A DNA stretch of 31,105 nt from Lachnospiraceae bacterium UBA3762. GTDB taxonomy: Bacteria > Bacillota > Clostridia > Lachnospirales > Lachnospiraceae. Below, piece by piece: positions 14,538-22,439 of the stretch. Each line of letters begins with the position of its first letter. Position 1 is the stretch's first letter. A program made the position numbers and the translations under genes. The stretch is taken from NCBI GenBank assembly GCA_002371615.1, contig DFGA01000041.1:1-31105 (forward strand), in the 5' to 3' direction. The notes beneath the pieces are model-generated. The model saw nothing but the letters and a program-made list of their open reading frames with translations, was not told the DNA's origin and did not search any database.

Positions 14538-16490
14538 ATGAATAAAATCACAGGCATTAGAAGACTGCTGGCATCAGCTTTATGTATTACCTTATTATCA
14601 TCAACTATAAATGCACTGCCGGTTTCGGCCGAGGAGGTCAAAACAAAAAAATCGACCACTGAAGGTGTGGCCGCCAAGCTTCCCACCAGCTGGGATCTTA
14701 CCGATATTTATGAGAATCTGGATGTCTTTGAAGAGGACATGAAGCGTGCAGAGGAACTTCTGCCCGAGGTAGATAAGCTGCGTGGAACATTAAACAGCGT
14801 TGAAGGAATTCTTAATTCCGTTGAAAATCCCAGGATAATCGAACTGAAAGCTATTCTTGACAAAGCAGCAATGTTCTCGGAACTGTTGGAATCACTTGAC
14901 GCATCCGATCCGATGGTTATCGGGGTGTCGAGCCGTTTTAATGAAGTTGCAAAGAAATATGATCTGGCATTTTCTTTCTATGGTCCGGAAATAATGGAAA
15001 TGCCCATTGAAGAGCGCCAACGCATTTTTTCGGACAAACGTCTTGCCGAATACAGCTTTTATTTCAGAGATTATACCGATCCTGATTACAGGATTCCAAG
15101 TGAAGAGGAAACACGGGCTGTTACCGTTTTGTCGACAGCAGATAACAGTTCTTCTGTTTACAGTATTCTGGATTACATAGACAGACCACAGCCTTCTTTT
15201 ACTTATCCTGACGGTACACGCGGAGTCCTTTCGGACACGGTTTATTCCAGGGTTGTTAGCAGTGACAAATATGATCAGAGTTTTCGTGAGCAGCTTTACA
15301 AGTTGCGCTCCATGTCAAGACAGCAGTACAAAAACACATATGCCGCACTTCTTGACGGCCAGATGAAATTCAACTGGGGACGGGCACAAATATACGGTTA
15401 TGATTCTACGCTTGCTATGGATCTTAAAGAAGAAGCCATAGAGCCGGAGGTATATGACAGGATCATACAATTTGCCAATTCTATGGATCCAAAGTTTAGC
15501 GAGTATTACAGGGTCAAAAAGGATATGCTCGGCCTTGATAAGTTCATGCCGTGTGATATATCGCTTCCGGTGACAAAATACAGCCCGAAGGAAGTGTCCT
15601 ATGATGAGGCTGTAACAATGGGAAGAGCAGGGATTTCGGTTTGGGGTGATGAATATTTAAAAGCTTTTGACGAGATAATAACTTCACCACATGTGGATGT
15701 ATATCCTGCGGATAGAAAGAATACAGGTGCGTTTGAGACATTAATGGGAAACGAGACTCTTCCGTTTGTACTGCTGAACTTTGATGGGACAGAGAGCTAT
15801 ACTTCAACAGTTGTTCATGAGATGGGACATGCCGTATACAGCCGCATGTCCGCTCAAAACCAAAATGCATATAATAACAATCCCACGATTTTTACCCAGG
15901 AAGTTGCTTCAACGGCCAATGAGATAATGTTTGCGCACTATATGGCTGATTCGGCATCCTCAAAAGATGAGAAGATGTACTGGCTTGACCAGGAGATTGG
16001 TCTTTTCTGGGGAACACTTATGGCTCAGGCGCAGATATCCGAATTTGAAGATTACTGCTATAAGGTTATTGAAAACGGAGGCTCGCTTAGTGCTGATGAC
16101 CTGAGCGAAAAGTGGCTGCAGCTGCAGCGCAAGTACTATGGGGACAATGTCACGATTCCGGATTATGCCGGAATAGACTGGGCGAGGATACCGCATTTAT
16201 ATTACAATTATTATGTGTACAAATATGCAACTTCAATAACATATGCCGCATCAATATGCAAGCAGGTAGAAGAGAAGGGACAAGATGAGATCGATGCATA
16301 TATGCAGTTCCTTAAGGCCGGAAATTCAGCCTCTCCTTCGGAACTACTTGCAATTGCAGGGGTGGATCCTCTTGATGATGCAACTTATGAAGCGGCACGC
16401 AATTATATTGAAGATTTGATAGACGAATTCGTTGACGAAGCCGAAGGAACCAAATCTTCTCCGGCGCCGGTTCCGGTTCCGCTCTCATAA
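14538..16490 (+). CDS. Secreted M3-family oligoendopeptidase
   Basis: This is a 650-residue zinc peptidase. The N-terminus is a typical Sec signal (KITGIRRLLASALCITLL, cleavage probably after LPVSAEE near residues 31-33), so the enzyme should be exported. The catalytic motif HEMGH is at 427-431 (zinc ligands H427 and H431, general base E428), and E455 in TQEVAST fits the third ligand. The surrounding order resembles PepF/M3B oligopeptidases, which cut short peptides. Most PepF relatives are cytoplasmic, so the signal peptide is notable. A short Pro/Ser tail (SSPAPVPVPLS) ends the protein. ATG 14538 has GGGAG at good spacing. It stands apart from peptide-transport genes in this window. Confidence 0.88.
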   Translation: MNKITGIRRLLASALCITLLSSTINALPVSAEEVKTKKSTTEGVAAKLPTSWDLTDIYENLDVFEEDMKRAEELLPEVDKLRGTLNSVEGILNSVENPRIIELKAILDKAAMFSELLESLDASDPMVIGVSSRFNEVAKKYDLAFSFYGPEIMEMPIEERQRIFSDKRLAEYSFYFRDYTDPDYRIPSEEETRAVTVLSTADNSSSVYSILDYIDRPQPSFTYPDGTRGVLSDTVYSRVVSSDKYDQSFREQLYKLRSMSRQQYKNTYAALLDGQMKFNWGRAQIYGYDSTLAMDLKEEAIEPEVYDRIIQFANSMDPKFSEYYRVKKDMLGLDKFMPCDISLPVTKYSPKEVSYDEAVTMGRAGISVWGDEYLKAFDEIITSPHVDVYPADRKNTGAFETLMGNETLPFVLLNFDGTESYTSTVVHEMGHAVYSRMSAQNQNAYNNNPTIFTQEVASTANEIMFAHYMADSASSKDEKMYWLDQEIGLFWGTLMAQAQISEFEDYCYKVIENGGSLSADDLSEKWLQLQRKYYGDNVTIPDYAGIDWARIPHLYYNYYVYKYATSITYAASICKQVEEKGQDEIDAYMQFLKAGNSASPSELLAIAGVDPLDDATYEAARNYIEDLIDEFVDEAEGTKSSPAPVPVPLS

Positions 16491-16520
16491 TAGAAAGGTA
16501 CAGGAAAGGAAGATAAGAAT

Positions 16521-17573
16521 ATGGTTTTTCATCAGTCTATGGTCAAAATTATTGCCGGCATACTGGCTATTATAGGTCTGTGCGTTGGTGTGAATGTCAC
16601 CTTTTTTCAGACACGGGGCTTTGAGAAAACAACAGCCGTGATTACAGATCTTACAGAGGAGGGGAGTGGCGATGATACAACCTATCGACCCACTGTGGAG
16701 TATGAGGTTGACGGCAAAACTTATAACGTTAAGCTTGATAGTTCTGCTAAAGCCGATAGTGTGGGTAATACGATCCCTGTTTTATACGATCCGACAAACC
16801 CGGAGCTTGTCTACGGCAAAAACGGGATGGGTATTTATCTGCTAATTGTCTGTCCGCTTATTCTGGCCTTTGTTTTAATCTCCATTTTCAAGGGAAGAGG
16901 GGAAAGACAGGAGAACAAGGAACGTCAGGAATTAAGTGGATATACAGGTTATGCTCCGCATGTTGCGGGAGAGGAAAGAGAACTTTACTTCCTTACTGAC
17001 CTTGGCACTCCAAAGTATGGTCATCGAATTGAAGATGAAAACAGAAGAGTGCTTTATGAGGCAAAAATGACAAAATTCGGTGTGGCTGTTGACTATAAAT
17101 TTGATTTCATAGACCATGAACACGGAAAGACTGTGCCGCATCTAGTAGGACAGGTGCTTGAGAGCACCTGGGGTACTCTTCTTGCCGATGTTCATGATAC
17201 ATTTGAATTTGACGGCGAGGATATATGGAAGCATTTGAAGCAAAACGGCATAAGTGTCGAGTCATCAGTCACAGCAGGTGAGGGTGCGCTTGTAGGAATG
17301 GAATTTCGGATCTTACGGGACGGAGAGGAAATTGCACACGTTGTGCAGACAAGTCAGTTCCCGCATGAGGAAGATACAGACGCACATAAAGTGAAAGGCA
17401 AGATACCTATTCCGGGTTTTTATCGTATCTGGACGACAGAGGTATATCTCGATCTGCTGTTTGTTACGCTTATGGCCTTTGCCAGAAGCGGAGCCGGTGA
17501 TGACAGGGGCGGCACCTACGGAGCTATACTTGGAACACTTGATAAAATGAAAAATCATGAAGGAAATATATGA
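16521..17573 (+). CDS. DUF3592-domain membrane protein
   Basis: The protein has 350 residues. A first hydrophobic helix (about 7-28) leads to an extracytoplasmic DUF3592-like beta domain (about 35-100: TTAVITDLTEEG, then YRPTVEYEVDGKTYNV and IPVLYDPTNPELVYG). A second helix (about 104-123) precedes a roughly 220-residue cytoplasmic part of alternating strands (LYEAKMTKFGVAVDYKFDF, FDGEDIWKHLKQNGI) that faintly resembles a tubby/LURP-one-like barrel. No catalytic residues are evident. It is followed 12 bases later by a second, shorter DUF3592 gene, so the two are likely paralogues made together. Start ATG 16521 follows GGAAAGGAAG. The function of DUF3592 is not known. Confidence 0.78.
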   Translation: MVFHQSMVKIIAGILAIIGLCVGVNVTFFQTRGFEKTTAVITDLTEEGSGDDTTYRPTVEYEVDGKTYNVKLDSSAKADSVGNTIPVLYDPTNPELVYGKNGMGIYLLIVCPLILAFVLISIFKGRGERQENKERQELSGYTGYAPHVAGEERELYFLTDLGTPKYGHRIEDENRRVLYEAKMTKFGVAVDYKFDFIDHEHGKTVPHLVGQVLESTWGTLLADVHDTFEFDGEDIWKHLKQNGISVESSVTAGEGALVGMEFRILRDGEEIAHVVQTSQFPHEEDTDAHKVKGKIPIPGFYRIWTTEVYLDLLFVTLMAFARSGAGDDRGGTYGAILGTLDKMKNHEGNI

Positions 17574-17585
17574 TAAGAGGAGAAT

Positions 17586-18089
17586 ATGGATAAGATGAGC
17601 AAATTTGTTAATTTTATGAGGGACTATGTCTTTGCGAGATCTGTTATTCCCATCGGAATAATAGTGATTGCAATAGGTATCTATGCAAGTACTATTTATG
17701 GTGACAGGAAGGACTATCCAAGGTGTGAGGCAACAGTTACTGATTTCGAACTGTTAAGTGGAAGTTATGACTCAGAAGATAATACTGACAGCAGAGTATA
17801 TAGGAATTATATCAAATACACCGTTGACGGACAGGAATATGAAGGGTCAATTGACAGCGGAGATAATATGAAGATTGGTTCCACGGTTACTGTTGACTAT
17901 AATCCCGATGATCCGACGGACGTGGGGGCATGGACCGGCGCATGGCTACCCATACTGCTGATCTCACTTGGCGTGGCGGCAGTCATAGCCGGATGCGTCA
18001 GTATCGTTATTGTCCATAAACGTGTCAAAGGGTGTCAAAGGGGACGGTTCTTTTTGACAAATAAATCGAGAGTAAATAGGTTAATATGA
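17586..18089 (+). CDS. DUF3592-domain protein with element-derived C-terminus
   Basis: The 167-residue protein has two membrane helices (about 19-38 and 121-142) flanking a small extracytoplasmic DUF3592 domain (RCEATVTDFELLSG, then YIKYTVDGQEYEG and TVDYNPDDPTDVG). This is the same layout as the preceding protein without its long cytoplasmic half. The last 20 or so residues (after about HKRVKGC) are encoded by an intergenic-type hairpin element at 18033-18059 and the sequence after it, so the natural end was probably near HKR and the stop was lost. The present TGA overlaps the next start as ATGA. AGAGGAGAA precedes ATG 17586. Confidence 0.75.
   Translation: MDKMSKFVNFMRDYVFARSVIPIGIIVIAIGIYASTIYGDRKDYPRCEATVTDFELLSGSYDSEDNTDSRVYRNYIKYTVDGQEYEGSIDSGDNMKIGSTVTVDYNPDDPTDVGAWTGAWLPILLISLGVAAVIAGCVSIVIVHKRVKGCQRGRFFLTNKSRVNRLI
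18033..18059 (+). repeat. Dispersed hairpin element with GTCAAAGGGGACGG core
   Basis: TGTCAAA (18033-18039) and TTTGACA (18053-18059) are perfect inverted arms around GGGGACGGTTCTT. A partial extra copy of the left arm (GTGTCAAAGG) lies directly before it at about 18023-18032. From general recollection, short sequences of this type recur between genes in many bacterial genomes and are sometimes linked with IS200-like (REP-associated) transposases; that link was not checked. Here the element lies inside the 3' end of a coding sequence. Confidence 0.65.
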
Positions 18090-18937
18090 AGATAAAATGC
18101 GATTTTTGCGGCAATACTTATGAGGATTATTTGCCAAAGTGCCCGTCATGCGGCGCTCCCAATCCTTCCCATCATGACGGTGACAAACAGCCTCATACCA
18201 TAGAAGAACTTAAAAAATGGTACGAGGACAGACAACTTCCGCCACCGGAGACTACAAGATTCTTTATCGGAGTTGATTATAAGGATCCCAGAGCTTTTGG
18301 TATCTATAAGGACGGTAACACCGGAGAGTTTGTCGTATACAAAAACAAAGCCGACGGTAGCCGCGCCATCAGGTATAAGGGCAATGACGAGGCTTATGCT
18401 GTTGATGAACTGTACCAGAAGCTGAAGGATGAAATAGTCCATCAGAAATCAATAAACAGTTCCCGAAAGAGCCGGTCGAAAACAGACAGCAAATTCAAAA
18501 GGATTCATTCCGTTGTATCAACGATCGCTGTTATTGCCTTTGTTGTCATATTTGCATTGGATGGTTTTATCAAACCGGCAATCAGCAGACGGCATAACGG
18601 TTATTATAATTATGGAAACGTAGTATATTATAACGACAGCGGAAACTGGTATTATTTCGATGATTACTACGATGACTGGTTCTATTCGGATGTTCCCGTA
18701 CAGTATGACGAAAATAACACCGACCCTTATTTCATGGGCAGGACCTATGAGGATGTTGATTGGGAATCGACAGATGAAGATCTTGCAAGAAATGGCGACG
18801 GCAGTATTAAGAATATTACTGATGTAGAAGACAGTACGTTATATCAGGATGACCATTCATCCGATTCGGATTATGACTGGGATTCGGATTCGGATTCATG
18901 GGATTCCGGTGGTTCGGACTGGGATAGTGACTGGTAG
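18086..18937 (+). CDS. Zinc-ribbon membrane protein with Asp/Tyr-rich C-terminus
   Basis: The protein has 283 residues. An N-terminal zinc ribbon has Cys at 5, 8, 19 and 22 (CDFCGNTY...KCPSCGAPNP). A cytoplasmic linker contains a small beta-rich segment (RFFIGVDYKDPRAFGIYKDG). One membrane helix follows (about 148-166). The outer part is very rich in Tyr, Asp, Asn and Ser (YYNYGNVVYYNDSGNWYYFDDY and a closing Asp/Ser/Trp run). The topology suggests a cytoplasmic metal-binding head and a low-complexity exposed tail. The function is unknown. The start overlaps the preceding stop by ATGA, so translation is probably coupled, and no strong ribosome site is seen (AATAGG). Confidence 0.75.
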   Translation: MKIKCDFCGNTYEDYLPKCPSCGAPNPSHHDGDKQPHTIEELKKWYEDRQLPPPETTRFFIGVDYKDPRAFGIYKDGNTGEFVVYKNKADGSRAIRYKGNDEAYAVDELYQKLKDEIVHQKSINSSRKSRSKTDSKFKRIHSVVSTIAVIAFVVIFALDGFIKPAISRRHNGYYNYGNVVYYNDSGNWYYFDDYYDDWFYSDVPVQYDENNTDPYFMGRTYEDVDWESTDEDLARNGDGSIKNITDVEDSTLYQDDHSSDSDYDWDSDSDSWDSGGSDWDSDW

Positions 18938-18939
18938 AT

Positions 18940-20268
18940 ATGAAACTAAACAATAAACGAACAATACTGGTAGGACTGGCGTTTTTGTCGATATGTGCGT
19001 TTTGGCAGATGTACGACAGCGTCATCCCGCTCATGCTGACGAAGACTTTTCACATAAACGAGACACTCTCGGGCACCGTGATGGCGGCTGACAATGTCTT
19101 TGCGCTGGTACTTCTGCCATTTTTCGGATCGCTTTCGGACAGGACCAATACGCGCCTCGGGAAGCGTACTCCGTACATTCTTGGGGGAACGTTTGGTGCC
19201 GTACTGCTGATCAACAGTCTTCCGTTTCTTGATAACGGATATTACAAGGCACCGTCAACCGGCAAACTGTTCACCTTTATCATTGTTCTAGGACTGATCC
19301 TCATTGCGATGGGGACGTACAGGTCACCGGCTGTCGCGCTCATGCCGGATGTTACACCCAAGCCTCTTCGGTCAAAGGCAAATGCGATAATCAATCTCAT
19401 GGGCGCTCTCGGAGGAATCATATACCTCGCGGTTGCGGCCGTGATGTATCCGAACTCCAGGATCGCGGGTCTTGACCATGTTGACTACGGGCCGCTCTTT
19501 ATTACGGTATCCTTTATTATGACAGTATCTGTCATCGTTATGTTTGCCACCATCCGCGAGAAGGAACTTACACTCAAAAATCAGGAGCTTGAGAACAGAC
19601 ATCCCGAGTGGAACCTTGCCATGCAGGATTCATCGGGAGAAGAGGTTCTTCCGGGGGATGTAAAGAGAAGTCTTGCTTTTCTTCTTGCCTCGATAGCGCT
19701 TTGGTTCATAGGCTATAATGGTATCACGACATGGTTTACCACATATATAGATAAAGTCATGGGCCAGGGGCTTGGCGGTGCTTCGACGTGCCTTCTTATA
19801 GCATCGGGAGGTGCGATCGTATCCTATATCCCGATCGGAAGCCTGTCGTCTCGGATCGGAAGGAAACGTACGATCCTCATTGGTGTTGCGATTCTTGCCG
19901 GATGCTTTCTTGCCGGTTTTTTCCTCACGACGTTATCGTCTACGCTTAATGCAGCGATGTTTGTCGTATTTGCATTTACGGGATTTGCATGGGCAGCGAT
20001 AAACGTCAACTCCCTTCCGATGGTTGTTGAGATGTGCAAGGGCTCGGATATAGGTAAGTTCACGGGATATTATTATACGGCTTCAATGGCTGCACAGGTG
20101 GCAACACCGATAATTGCGGGATTTTTGATGAGAAACGTCGATTACAGGATACTGTTTCCCTATGCGACGGTATTTGTTGCGGCAAGCTTTGTGACCATGC
20201 TGAGAGTCAAGCACGGGGATAACGAGGTTGATGTGAAGAAAGGAATTGACGTCTTTGAAGAAATGTGA
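18940..20268 (+). CDS. MFS transporter, sugar-porter-like (SLC45/GPH type)
   Basis: A 442-residue polytopic membrane protein with about twelve hydrophobic segments. The loop between helices 2 and 3, FGSLSDRTNTRLGKRTPYI, is the MFS signature G-x3-D-R-x-G-[KR]-R. The duplicate in the second half, IGSLSSRIGRKRTIL, confirms the family. The overall arrangement resembles bacterial SLC45/GPH-like sugar:cation symporters, but the substrate cannot be read from sequence. The start lies two bases after the upstream stop with no clear ribosome site of its own, so translational coupling is likely. Its 3' end overlaps the phosphodiesterase gene, hinting that the pair imports and processes a related phosphodiester or glycoside; that is inference. 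Confidence 0.85.
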   Translation: MKLNNKRTILVGLAFLSICAFWQMYDSVIPLMLTKTFHINETLSGTVMAADNVFALVLLPFFGSLSDRTNTRLGKRTPYILGGTFGAVLLINSLPFLDNGYYKAPSTGKLFTFIIVLGLILIAMGTYRSPAVALMPDVTPKPLRSKANAIINLMGALGGIIYLAVAAVMYPNSRIAGLDHVDYGPLFITVSFIMTVSVIVMFATIREKELTLKNQELENRHPEWNLAMQDSSGEEVLPGDVKRSLAFLLASIALWFIGYNGITTWFTTYIDKVMGQGLGGASTCLLIASGGAIVSYIPIGSLSSRIGRKRTILIGVAILAGCFLAGFFLTTLSSTLNAAMFVVFAFTGFAWAAINVNSLPMVVEMCKGSDIGKFTGYYYTASMAAQVATPIIAGFLMRNVDYRILFPYATVFVAASFVTMLRVKHGDNEVDVKKGIDVFEEM

Positions 20269-21007
20269 TCTTGCAAAAAATTACGCACACAGGGGCTTTC
20301 ATGACAAGCCTTCCATACCGGAGAACTCAATGGCGGCATTTGAAAGAGCTGTTAAACACGGATTTCCGGTGGAGTTTGACGTGCATCTTATAGCAGATGG
20401 AAGTCTGGTCGTTTTTCATGATGAGGATCTTGAAAGAGAGACCGGGGTAAAAGGACGGATCGAGGACAGAACCTTTTCGGAGCTTTCAGAATACCGCCTT
20501 GAAGGAACGGATGAGAAGATTCCGTCTTTTGATGAGGTTCTTGATTTATTTGATAAGACTCAACTTTCGCTTCTCATAGAACTCAAGGCAGCAGGTGGAA
20601 ACCATAAGGCACTTGCGGATGCAGTATGTAACAGGCTTGCCGGATACAAGGGCCCTTACGTGATAGAAAGCTTTGATCCGAGGGCGCTTATGGAAGTTAG
20701 AAAGATGTCTCCGGATACAGCCGTCGGTCAGCTTTCACAGGACTTCGTAAAGAACCGCGAAGGCTTGCCGCTGTGGCAGGCGATAATACTTAAGAACATG
20801 ATGTTCAATATAAAGATATCACCGGATTTTATAGCATATAAATATGAGGATATGAATGTATTTGCCGCCAGAGCTGCTATCAGACGAGGCGTACCTGTTG
20901 CGGTATGGACAATCAGGAATAATGATGACTACCAAAATGCCATAAATGAAGGATTTGTCCCGATCTTCGAACAGTTTGACCCGGGTGTCCAAAGGGGTGC
21001 CAAATAA
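20255..21007 (+). CDS. Glycerophosphodiester phosphodiesterase (GDPD)
   Basis: The enzyme hydrolyses glycerophosphodiesters from phospholipid turnover to glycerol-3-phosphate and an alcohol, using a TIM barrel. The family motif is near the N-terminus: AHRGFHDKPSIPENSMAAF, with H12 and E23 among the active-site residues, then VEFDVHLIADGSLVVFHDEDLERETG with the metal-binding acids and second His. It has 250 residues and no signal peptide, so it is probably cytoplasmic. TTG 20255 is preferred over TTG 20246 because AAAGGA (20239-20244) is at 10-base spacing; both overlap the MFS gene. The final residues (PGVQRGAK) are unlike the usual family end and lie over sequence similar to the element at 18033-18059. 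Confidence 0.88.
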   Translation: MKKCDLAKNYAHRGFHDKPSIPENSMAAFERAVKHGFPVEFDVHLIADGSLVVFHDEDLERETGVKGRIEDRTFSELSEYRLEGTDEKIPSFDEVLDLFDKTQLSLLIELKAAGGNHKALADAVCNRLAGYKGPYVIESFDPRALMEVRKMSPDTAVGQLSQDFVKNREGLPLWQAIILKNMMFNIKISPDFIAYKYEDMNVFAARAAIRRGVPVAVWTIRNNDDYQNAINEGFVPIFEQFDPGVQRGAK

Positions 21008-21142
21008 AAAACGCACAGCCGGTTACATTAGAGGATTTATTCAAGGAAATAATCGAATGAATAACTATCTAAATCGCCGTATAAATTCAAGATTTGGATA
21101 AGTAATAATAAGGTAGCACGGCGGAAGTGTGAACAGTTGAAG

Positions 21143-21211
21143 GGAACGGAGCAAAATCCGGGCCTTTTTTCTTGCCCATATTTAGAGATACTATTGACAA
21201 TTAGCAACAGG
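21143..21211 (+). repeat. Left direct repeat of the restriction-modification unit
   Basis: Sixty-nine bases match 23647-23715 with three differences, and the last 49 bases (21163-21211) are identical. The first part folds as a terminator-like stem, AGGGAACGGA with TCCGGGCC, broken here by a 2x2 mismatch, followed by T6. It would end the phosphodiesterase transcript. The second part includes a TTGACA at 21194-21199. Confidence 0.92.
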
Positions 21212-21292
21212 AGGCAGCGAGAGAAAGGTTTGCGATGAATAAACTCAACAAGGAAAAGAAATTTTAAAGAAATTTTAAAATTGAAAAGAACC

Positions 21293-21320
21293 TTGCATTA
21301 TACACGGTATCGTGTATAAT
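21293..21320 (+). promoter_or_regulatory. Methyltransferase promoter with perfect palindromic operator
   Basis: TTGCAT (21293-21298), a 16-base spacer and TATAAT (21315-21320). Overlaid is a perfect inverted repeat: ATTATACACG (21297-21306), GTAT, CGTGTATAAT (21311-21320). It covers the end of the -35, the spacer and all of the -10, so a bound protein would block RNA polymerase. The methyltransferase has a helix-turn-helix-like N-terminus and is the natural candidate to bind here. A strong ribosome site (AAAGGGGGCG) follows before ATG 21351. Confidence 0.8.
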
Positions 21321-21350
21321 GACATATAAAGTGCGAAAGGGGGCGTAAAT

Positions 21351-22433
21351 ATGCTGGTTGCATTAACAGAATACGCAGAATTACATGAGAAGAGCAGCGA
21401 CACTGTTCGGCGATTGGCTGAATATGGGAATCTATTATCCGCACGGAAGATTGGTAGAAATTGGGTTGTTGATAGTGAAGAAGCCTATCCTGTTAAGAAG
21501 CGTCAGAGTAACAAGCCGATAACAGTAATATCATTGTTTTCTGGATGTGGAGGTATGGATCTTGGTTTCTTGGGGGACTTTAGATTTCTGGGGAAAGAGT
21601 ATGCTAAGACAGGATTCAAGATTATATGGGCAAACGAGATAAGCCCTGCAGCCTGCAAAACATATCGTGAAAATATAGGAAATCATATCGTTGAGGGAGA
21701 TATTTGCCAAGAGATAGATAATATGCCTAAGGAGGCTGATGTTATTATTGGCGGTTTTCCTTGTCAAGATATTTCTATAAACGGAAAAATGCAGGGGATA
21801 AACGGCAAAAGGAGTAGCCTGTATAAATATATTGTAGAAGCGGTAAAGAAAGTACAGCCTAAAGTGTTTGTGGCTGAAAATGTTGGCGGTCTGCTCTTAA
21901 AGAAGAATGCGGCGTCATACGAGAAAATAATGAAGGATTTTGGTTCGTTGGGATATGATGTAACATGCCACCTATATCATGCTGAGGATTACGGTGTGCC
22001 ACAGACGAGAGAAAGGGTTTTCATTGTAGGAACTCAAAAGGGGTTACCTCAATTTGTACCTCCAGTAGAAACCACATTGAAAGATCCTGTTACAGCTAAG
22101 ACAGCTCTTGAAGACTTAGAACTAATGGATGAGAATAAGGATTTTTCGCATATCTGGAGTAGGGCGAATGTAAGCGGTGAACAGGGCAATCGAAGGATGA
22201 TTGCTGATAGACCAGGATACACTATTCGTGCTGAGTGTCATGGTAATATTCAGTTCCATTATTCGTTGCCAAGACGTATTTCGATGCGTGAAGCAGCACG
22301 AATACAATCTTTTCCAGACACCTTTTTGTTTCCATGCGGATTACGAGATACAGAACGGCAAATAGGTAATGCCGTTCCGCCTGTTTTAGCATGGCAGGTT
22401 GCAAATTCAGTAAAAAAAGTAATACAAGGGTGA
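21351..22433 (+). CDS. DNA (cytosine-5) methyltransferase with N-terminal HTH-like segment
   Basis: This 360-residue protein modifies cytosine at C5 in its recognition site to protect host DNA. The C5 motifs appear in order: VISLFSGCGGMDLGF (motif I, AdoMet binding, about 59-73), GGFPCQD with catalytic C138 (motif IV), AENV with E176 (motif VI), QTRERVFIVG (motif VIII, 218-227), and RQIGNAVPPVLAWQVA (motif X, 336-351). The target-recognition region (about 228-308) is short. Residues 1-47 (LTEYAELHEKSSDTVRRLAEYGNLL, then RKIGRNWVVDSEEAY) resemble an excisionase/MerR-type helix-turn-helix, which suggests autoregulation through the palindrome in its promoter. The endonuclease gene follows after six bases. 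The recognition site cannot be read from sequence. Confidence 0.93.
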   Translation: MLVALTEYAELHEKSSDTVRRLAEYGNLLSARKIGRNWVVDSEEAYPVKKRQSNKPITVISLFSGCGGMDLGFLGDFRFLGKEYAKTGFKIIWANEISPAACKTYRENIGNHIVEGDICQEIDNMPKEADVIIGGFPCQDISINGKMQGINGKRSSLYKYIVEAVKKVQPKVFVAENVGGLLLKKNAASYEKIMKDFGSLGYDVTCHLYHAEDYGVPQTRERVFIVGTQKGLPQFVPPVETTLKDPVTAKTALEDLELMDENKDFSHIWSRANVSGEQGNRRMIADRPGYTIRAECHGNIQFHYSLPRRISMREAARIQSFPDTFLFPCGLRDTERQIGNAVPPVLAWQVANSVKKVIQG

Positions 22434-22439
22434 AGATTT

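Larger units (their letters stand above)
21008..21350 (+). other. 343-base junction region before the restriction-modification unit
   Basis: No gene of normal size is present. The stretch holds the left direct repeat (21143-21211), a mini-ORF of ten codons (ATG 21235 to TAA 21267, MNKLNKEKKF) behind a GAAAGG site, an 11-base tandem duplication (AAAGAAATTTT twice, 21255-21276) and the methyltransferase promoter and operator. The mini-ORF may be the cut-off beginning of a gene displaced by the insertion. Confidence 0.55.

Noticed and set aside
21110..21170. A T-box-like motif (GGTAGCACGGCG) followed by a terminator stem before the methyltransferase.
   Set aside because: It differs from the T-box consensus at two core positions, no specifier or antiterminator pairing is evident, and the downstream genes are not amino-acid related.
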